A stretch of DNA of 59,054 nucleotides from Chloroflexus islandicus (GTDB taxonomy: Bacteria; Chloroflexota; Chloroflexia; Chloroflexales; Chloroflexaceae), in NCBI RefSeq assembly GCF_001650695.1, contig NZ_LWQS01000051.1, forward strand, positions 1 through 59,054, read 5' to 3'. The notes below the pieces were generated by a model that saw nothing but the letters and a program-made list of their open reading frames with translations, was not told where the DNA came from and did not search any database. How positions within the stretch are numbered: the first letter of the stretch is position 1; each line of letters begins with the position of its first letter. A program made the position numbers and the translations under genes. Positions 54,690 through 59,054 of the stretch are shown here, piece by piece.

Positions 54690-57071
54690 TTATTTCAAAT
54701 GCGTCCGGAACCACTGAATCTGCTCTTGGGCAGCGTAGAGCTGATTTTCGGGCATGCCCAAGCCGTGACCTTCAAAGATGAAGCGCACCATACGGGCCGG
54801 CACGCCGCGATTGACCAACTGTAGATGGAAGTTTTCGTTCTGCACGATCGGCAAGAAATCGTCGGTGCCGTGGAAGGTCAGCACCGCAGCTTTGACCTTA
54901 TCAGCTCCGTAGCTCGGCGAGTCTTTGATATACTCGTTGAGAGCCTTATACGGCGGCAACCCTTCGAGGTAAGGCGGCAAAATGACGCTGCCGAGCTGCC
55001 ATTCGCTCAGCACATCAATAAAGGCGCATTGCGGATTAGCTGCCGCATACAGATCGGGATAGCGCACAATACTCTGTATAGTAAAGTACCCGCCATACGA
55101 ACAGCCGGTAATCCCCACCTTGCCCCGCGATGTCCAGCCCCGAGTGATCGCCTGCTGCACAATTTCGGCCTGCTCATCAATATCGATCTGGCCGAAATTG
55201 GCATTATCGACCAGCGAATTGTAGATCGCCGGCGTATAACCGTGGCGACCGGCAACCGGCGTAATCAAGAGCGCAAAGCCAAACGAGGGCAGCAGCGCGT
55301 AGGGGTTCTCAACATTGGCCGCCCACTGATTCAGCATCGGCACATTCGGCCCGCCCTCTTGCCAAACGATCATGCGCACATTCTTGGGCGGGAAGGGCGC
55401 ATCAGCCGCTTGGATCAAGGTACCGACCCGCACCTGCCCATTACGCAGGGTAAACGTCACCGGGTCTTCGCGGAGATTGGCCTCAACGCGCAACTCTTCG
55501 TTCTGCCATGTCAAGCGGTAGAGCGCGGAGCCATCCCAGCGCAGCCGGTAGATATCGGGCGGCGCGGTATATGAGGTGTGGGTAAAGACGATCTGGCGGG
55601 TGCTGCTGCTGGTCGCCACTACGTTAAAGTACGAGCCGGCCCGATCGGCCAGATTGCGCAACTCGCCGGAAACGCGGTTGTAGTAGTAGGGATGGCGATT
55701 GCTGCCGACCACACCCCGAATAATGATCTCGTCGGGGCTGACAAAATCGGCAATACTCGCATAGACGACATCGCCACCGGACAGCATCGGATGCTCGAAT
55801 GTCTTCGTCCAGCGGAACTGGCCGTTGCCATTGCGGTCGTAGAAGCGGAAGCTGGTGCGCGACGAGAAGCGCGGATAGTAGACCGGATACGTGCGCCCTT
55901 TGAGGTAGGCCGGATGGTGAGCCTTGATCAACAACGCCTGCCCGCCGGGAGCCCAATCGTGCGCTTCGAGGATCGGCGCGCCGGCGGCGGCATCAGGCCG
56001 GATCACCTGCGTCTGGCCGCTAGCAAAGTCGATCACATACGTATTGTTATTCTGAATGACCGGATTCTGGCGTGGCGGCAGATTGCCGGTCATATCGCGA
56101 TAAATCTCTTCTGAGAAGAGCGAGCCAATGTAGGCGCTGCGCCCTTCGGCATCAGGGACACCGAAAAACGAGATTGCCAATTGAGCCGAATCGCTCGTCC
56201 AAGTATCATTAAGCAGGGCCGAAGCATAGGGAATGCTCGTGACATACCGCTCTTCGCCCGTATTCACATCATAGAGGAAGAGGTTATACGGTTCGCGAGT
56301 CACTTCGACCGTACTACTATCCTCTTCCTGCTGGAAGAGAAAGCGGGCGAGCAGATCGGGTCGTTGCTGGCGGAAGAGATCGACCCGGCGCTGAAGACGA
56401 GCCGGCAGTTCGATCCGCGACTCGCGGGCGATCAACGGGGTAGGCAGGCCAATGGTATAGCGTTTGGTAAACGACTTGGATCCCACCGCCGGCGGCTCCT
56501 CGCTGGCTTCCGGCGGTTCACGCAGAATCAGCCAACTGGTGAGATTCGGCGCCACCGAGACAAAACCAAAGTTTTGATCGGGAATGGCCACTGGCGCCGC
56601 GTTGATCGAACCGGTAAACCGGTCGATGAAGAGGGCCGCGAGCGCATCTTGGTTGCCGGTGGCGAAGAAGTTGACTGCCAGCACGCCCAGCGTGCTCTCA
56701 TCTTGCCAACTATAGCTGCCGAAACCAAAAAAGGGCAACGGAACGAGGAAGTCGAACACCGTGGTATCAACCGGCACCGTATCGCCAGTGGCGATATCGA
56801 GGAAGGCAATTCCTTCATTGGAGCTGATCAATACGGCGGCGTCATCGGGACTGATCTCGCTGATGGCAAGCGGATACGAAGCGCCATTCTGCAAGCGATC
56901 AATCCGCTCAATCTCTTCATCGCTGAGCAGATTGGGCGGGAGATCCTTCTCATCGCCGAATTGATCGACATTCACGATATTGTTGCGAATGGGAGCGGCG
57001 GCAACCGGAACCACAAGACTCATCATCGCGACCAAGACACCGATCCACCAAAGCCGGCGGGGTCGTCGCAT
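54690..57071 (-). CDS. Secreted S9-family prolyl oligopeptidase
   Basis: ATG 57071 follows AAGGAG. The 793-residue protein has a signal peptide (about 1-27), a beta-propeller-type N-domain (about 40-530), and an alpha/beta hydrolase C-domain with G-C-S-Y-G-G (nucleophile Ser), H-G-T-D-D (Asp) and F-E-G-H-G-L (His). It probably cleaves peptides outside the cell. Acylaminoacyl-peptidase- and DPP-like enzymes share this plan; the exact cleavage type is unknown. Confidence 0.9.
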   Translation of the reverse strand: MRRPRRLWWIGVLVAMMSLVVPVAAAPIRNNIVNVDQFGDEKDLPPNLLSDEEIERIDRLQNGASYPLAISEISPDDAAVLISSNEGIAFLDIATGDTVPVDTTVFDFLVPLPFFGFGSYSWQDESTLGVLAVNFFATGNQDALAALFIDRFTGSINAAPVAIPDQNFGFVSVAPNLTSWLILREPPEASEEPPAVGSKSFTKRYTIGLPTPLIARESRIELPARLQRRVDLFRQQRPDLLARFLFQQEEDSSTVEVTREPYNLFLYDVNTGEERYVTSIPYASALLNDTWTSDSAQLAISFFGVPDAEGRSAYIGSLFSEEIYRDMTGNLPPRQNPVIQNNNTYVIDFASGQTQVIRPDAAAGAPILEAHDWAPGGQALLIKAHHPAYLKGRTYPVYYPRFSSRTSFRFYDRNGNGQFRWTKTFEHPMLSGGDVVYASIADFVSPDEIIIRGVVGSNRHPYYYNRVSGELRNLADRAGSYFNVVATSSSTRQIVFTHTSYTAPPDIYRLRWDGSALYRLTWQNEELRVEANLREDPVTFTLRNGQVRVGTLIQAADAPFPPKNVRMIVWQEGGPNVPMLNQWAANVENPYALLPSFGFALLITPVAGRHGYTPAIYNSLVDNANFGQIDIDEQAEIVQQAITRGWTSRGKVGITGCSYGGYFTIQSIVRYPDLYAAANPQCAFIDVLSEWQLGSVILPPYLEGLPPYKALNEYIKDSPSYGADKVKAAVLTFHGTDDFLPIVQNENFHLQLVNRGVPARMVRFIFEGHGLGMPENQLYAAQEQIQWFRTHLK

Positions 57072-57137
57072 ACAAGTGCTCCTTACCATTGCTAAAAGGC
57101 GAAGAACGCTCCGTTTTGTATCATAGCAGATGGATAG

Positions 57138-57338
57138 GCAAAATGGTATACTACACGGTACTATATTCTTGCCGTAACAGTAACGTTGCTCGCGGTTGTG
57201 GTCACTGGTGGAGGATTGATAAGCGGCAGCGCAGCAACCCTCTTGGATGCGGAAGGAAAACTACTGCACGCCAGAGTTGAGACTGCAACTCATAACGCAA
57301 TCCGAATCATGACCGGTGATCGAATGGCATTCGTATGA
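57138..57338 (+). other. Open frame with hydrophobic stretch overlapping LCP gene start
   Basis: After an in-frame TAG at 57135-57137 this frame stays open to a TGA (57336-57338) that overlaps the LCP ATG as ATGA. It reads a hydrophobic segment (L-L-A-V-V-V-T-G-G-G-L-I-S-G) and then a mixed tail (T-H-N-A-I-R-I-M). Starts could be TTG 57186 or GTG 57198; no good ribosome site is present. It may be a small translated leader, or chance. Confidence 0.3.
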
Positions 57339-58723
57339 CCTGTAGTGAAGCGCGCGCGCTGCTCGCCGCCGGTATCCGGCCCGGTTCGGGGTCAACCACC
57401 CAAGCGCGTCTGCACGATCATTTAGCCCAGTGCGCCGCTTGCCGCGAGCTGGCCGAAGGAAGCGATCAGGCACTGCTAGCAGCCTTGCTGGCGACGCCGC
57501 TACCGGCACGGCCCCCCGCACGCAACTGGTCGATCCGCCACCTCCTCTTTCTGCTGCTCGCCTTGCTGGCCGGCTGGCTCGGCTTTCAAACCGGTAGGGT
57601 CGTATTGGCAGGGATCACAATTAGCCAGAACGTGGCGGCAATGCAATTGCCCTCGCCAGCGATCACAGTCACGCCAGCGATGATGGCTATGGCAACGCCG
57701 TTACCAACCCAAGCGCTCCCCACCCCCACCCCCATCCCCTCACTCTTACCAGCGCCAGATCAACCGGCGACAACCAGTGAGACGATCGCCGTTGTCGCAT
57801 CGCCAACGCCAGTAGCGTTGGAGGTGGCGATGGCTGCTTCAATAACGCCCATCCGCTTGCCGGCAATTGATGGTCGCGCGCCGGTGCCGACGCTGATGCC
57901 AACCGTTGGCGTTCGGTTGCCGGCAGGTGATGCGATTCACATTCTGTTGCTGGGCAGCGACCGGCGACCCGGCGAGGGTTGGGCCACGCGATCCGACGCG
58001 GTGATGCTGGTGCGGATCGAGCCATCTACGCGGCGGGTGGCGCTACTCTCGCTGCCCCGCGATCTGATTGTCGAGATTCCGGGGTACGGGTATGGCCGGA
58101 TCAACAGCGCAACCGTCTACGGTGAAATGAACCCGGCCATCGGTGGGGCTGAACTCGCCCGGCGCACCGTAACGAATCTGCTCGGCCTACCGATTGATCA
58201 TATCGTGTGGGTTGATTTTACCGGCTTTACCGCGGCAGTTGACGCCATCGGCGGGATTGAGGTTGAGCTTGAGCAGGCGATCTATGATCCGGCTTACCCG
58301 ACAATGGATTACGGGATTACGACGATCTACTTCCCAGCGGGGAAGCAGCGGCTCGATGGCGCGCAGGCGTTGATCTTGAGCCGCACCCGCCACGCCGATA
58401 GCGCCTACGCCCGCGAAGCGCGCCAGCAGATGGTCGTGTTGGCGATTGCCCGCCGGATTCGCGAACACGATCCGGTGCGGCAGGTCGAGCTGGCCGCGCA
58501 CGTGACCACAGCGCTGCGCCCGCACATCCGCACCGATCTGAGTGCTGATGAAATCTTGGGGTTGGCATGGTCGTTGCGCGATGTTGATCTCGGCGCGATC
58601 GAGCGGTTTGCGTTAGGGCCAGATGGGGTGTATGAGGGGTTGATTGAAGGAGACCCGTATGCACTGACGCCGCGCCCCGGCGCGATTGCGGCGCTGGTGC
58701 GAGCGTTTGTGAACGGGAAGTAG
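57335..58723 (+). CDS. LytR-CpsA-Psr (LCP) protein with N-terminal zinc-finger anti-sigma-like domain
   Basis: A 462-residue protein. Residues 1-45 carry a zf-HC2/ZAS-type motif (C3, then H29-x3-C33-x2-C36) as in anti-sigma factors. A transmembrane helix (about 68-92), a long Thr/Pro linker and an LCP domain (about 200-460) with L-L-G-S-D-R-R, S-L-P-R-D and R-S/T-R-H-A-D follow. LCP enzymes attach polymers to peptidoglycan outside the membrane. No sigma factor is adjacent. Confidence 0.88.
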   Translation: MTCSEARALLAAGIRPGSGSTTQARLHDHLAQCAACRELAEGSDQALLAALLATPLPARPPARNWSIRHLLFLLLALLAGWLGFQTGRVVLAGITISQNVAAMQLPSPAITVTPAMMAMATPLPTQALPTPTPIPSLLPAPDQPATTSETIAVVASPTPVALEVAMAASITPIRLPAIDGRAPVPTLMPTVGVRLPAGDAIHILLLGSDRRPGEGWATRSDAVMLVRIEPSTRRVALLSLPRDLIVEIPGYGYGRINSATVYGEMNPAIGGAELARRTVTNLLGLPIDHIVWVDFTGFTAAVDAIGGIEVELEQAIYDPAYPTMDYGITTIYFPAGKQRLDGAQALILSRTRHADSAYAREARQQMVVLAIARRIREHDPVRQVELAAHVTTALRPHIRTDLSADEILGLAWSLRDVDLGAIERFALGPDGVYEGLIEGDPYALTPRPGAIAALVRAFVNGK

Positions 58724-58790
58724 ATCGGCGGATGATTCGGAATGGCCACGAAAAAACACAAAAGTGATAGAGCGTTGAACACCACCCCCT

Positions 58791-59054
58791 GCCCCTCCCC
58801 CGCTGGCGCTCAAGGGCGGGCAGAACATCTGCCCGGCACCCGGCCCTGAAGGGCCGGGCTACTATTACGAAGCCCGCTGCGCGGGCTGATGCCCCCACCC
58901 CTTGCCCCTCCCCCGCTGGCGCTCAAGGGCGGGCAGAACATCTGCCCGGCACCCGGCCCTGAAGGGCCGGGCTACTATTACGAAGCCCGCTGCGCGGGCT
59001 GATGCCCCCACCCCTTGCCCCTCCCCCGCTGGCGCTCAAGGGCGGGCAGAACAT
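58791..59054. repeat. 113-bp tandem repeat running off the window
   Basis: The segment GCCCCTCCCCCGCTGG begins at 58791, 58904 and 59017, exactly 113 apart. Each unit has three hairpins: 58818-58824/58828-58834, 58839-58846/58851-58858 and 58871-58877/58881-58887 (first-unit positions). A 54-base core (58866-58919) is the reverse complement, with two differences, of part of the 148-bp repeats at 19.8 and 20.1 kb. At least 2.3 units are visible. Confidence 0.92.

Noticed and set aside
57089-57280. 63-codon ATG frame overlapping the start of the S9 peptidase
   Set aside because: No ribosome site and an unusual amino-acid composition; the alternative frame ending at 57338 is the more coding-like one.
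58791-59054. CRISPR array in the 113-bp repeats
   Set aside because: The entire period is repeated; there are no variable spacers.

Overview
The window reads as chromosomal DNA of a Chloroflexota bacterium, most likely a filamentous anoxygenic phototroph of the order Chloroflexales (Chloroflexus/Roseiflexus type). The best pointer is the truncated auracyanin-type blue copper protein at the left edge, because auracyanins are the photosynthetic/respiratory copper carriers of that group. The GC-rich, two-strand gene layout, the Tad/Flp secretion-pilus operon, ClpC, RqcH and a cytochrome c maturation locus are compatible with this. No genus is claimed.

Layout. 1-4.2 kb: auracyanin, an RlmD-like rRNA methyltransferase, an STAS-domain membrane protein and threonine synthase. 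4.2-13.3 kb: a gene-free AT-rich stretch with a good sigma70-type promoter, then a nine-gene Tad operon (CpaB, CpaE/TadZ, CpaF/TadA, TadB, TadC, a vWA protein, two TadE-like pseudopilins and a TadG-like protein). 13.5-17 kb: MltG, AroE, prepilin peptidase and a sugar-phosphate nucleotidyltransferase, the first three with overlapping ends. 17-19.6 kb: PurA and ArgD on the minus strand. 19.6-20.4 kb: repeat-rich, gene-free DNA with two identical 148-bp direct repeats. 20.4-24.2 kb: a methyltransferase, RNase HII, a membrane protein, a small conserved protein and a secreted repeat protein. 24.3-28 kb (minus): a double-GAF protein and ClpC. 28.1-37.3 kb (plus): a GT-C-like membrane protein, ccmC-ccmD-ccmE-ccmF, two genes joining degenerate J-like domains to a TPR region or to a thioredoxin domain, and an OmpR-type response regulator. 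37.3 kb: tRNA-Gly(CCC). 37.6-38.2 kb: a GxxExxY protein and a minisatellite. 38.2-45 kb (minus): a complete Liv branched-chain amino-acid ABC system whose binding protein is a two-domain tandem duplication. 45.1-47.6 kb: a small anchored protein, YggS and TsaD. 47.6-51.7 kb (minus): a glucosaminidase-like protein, PgpH, YqeY and Gmk. 51.8-54.2 kb: RqcH, a 7Fe ferredoxin and a small protein. 54.2-57.1 kb (minus): ApaG and an S9 peptidase. 57.3-58.7 kb: an LCP protein with an N-terminal zinc-finger anti-sigma-like domain. The window ends inside a 113-bp tandem repeat.

The most interesting system is the cytochrome c maturation locus. CcmE carries Cys-x3-Tyr instead of the classical His-x3-Tyr haem site, CcmC has a large extra loop, and the places usually taken by CcmG and CcmI/CcmH are taken by membrane-anchored proteins that begin with J-like domains lacking the HPD histidine. 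Other points worth checking are an apparent in-frame amber codon at codon 3 of tadB, divergent promoters with overlapping -35 boxes upstream of the Liv operon, and a family of palindromic intergenic repeats. All calls come from reading the sequence; no database search or structure prediction was run.
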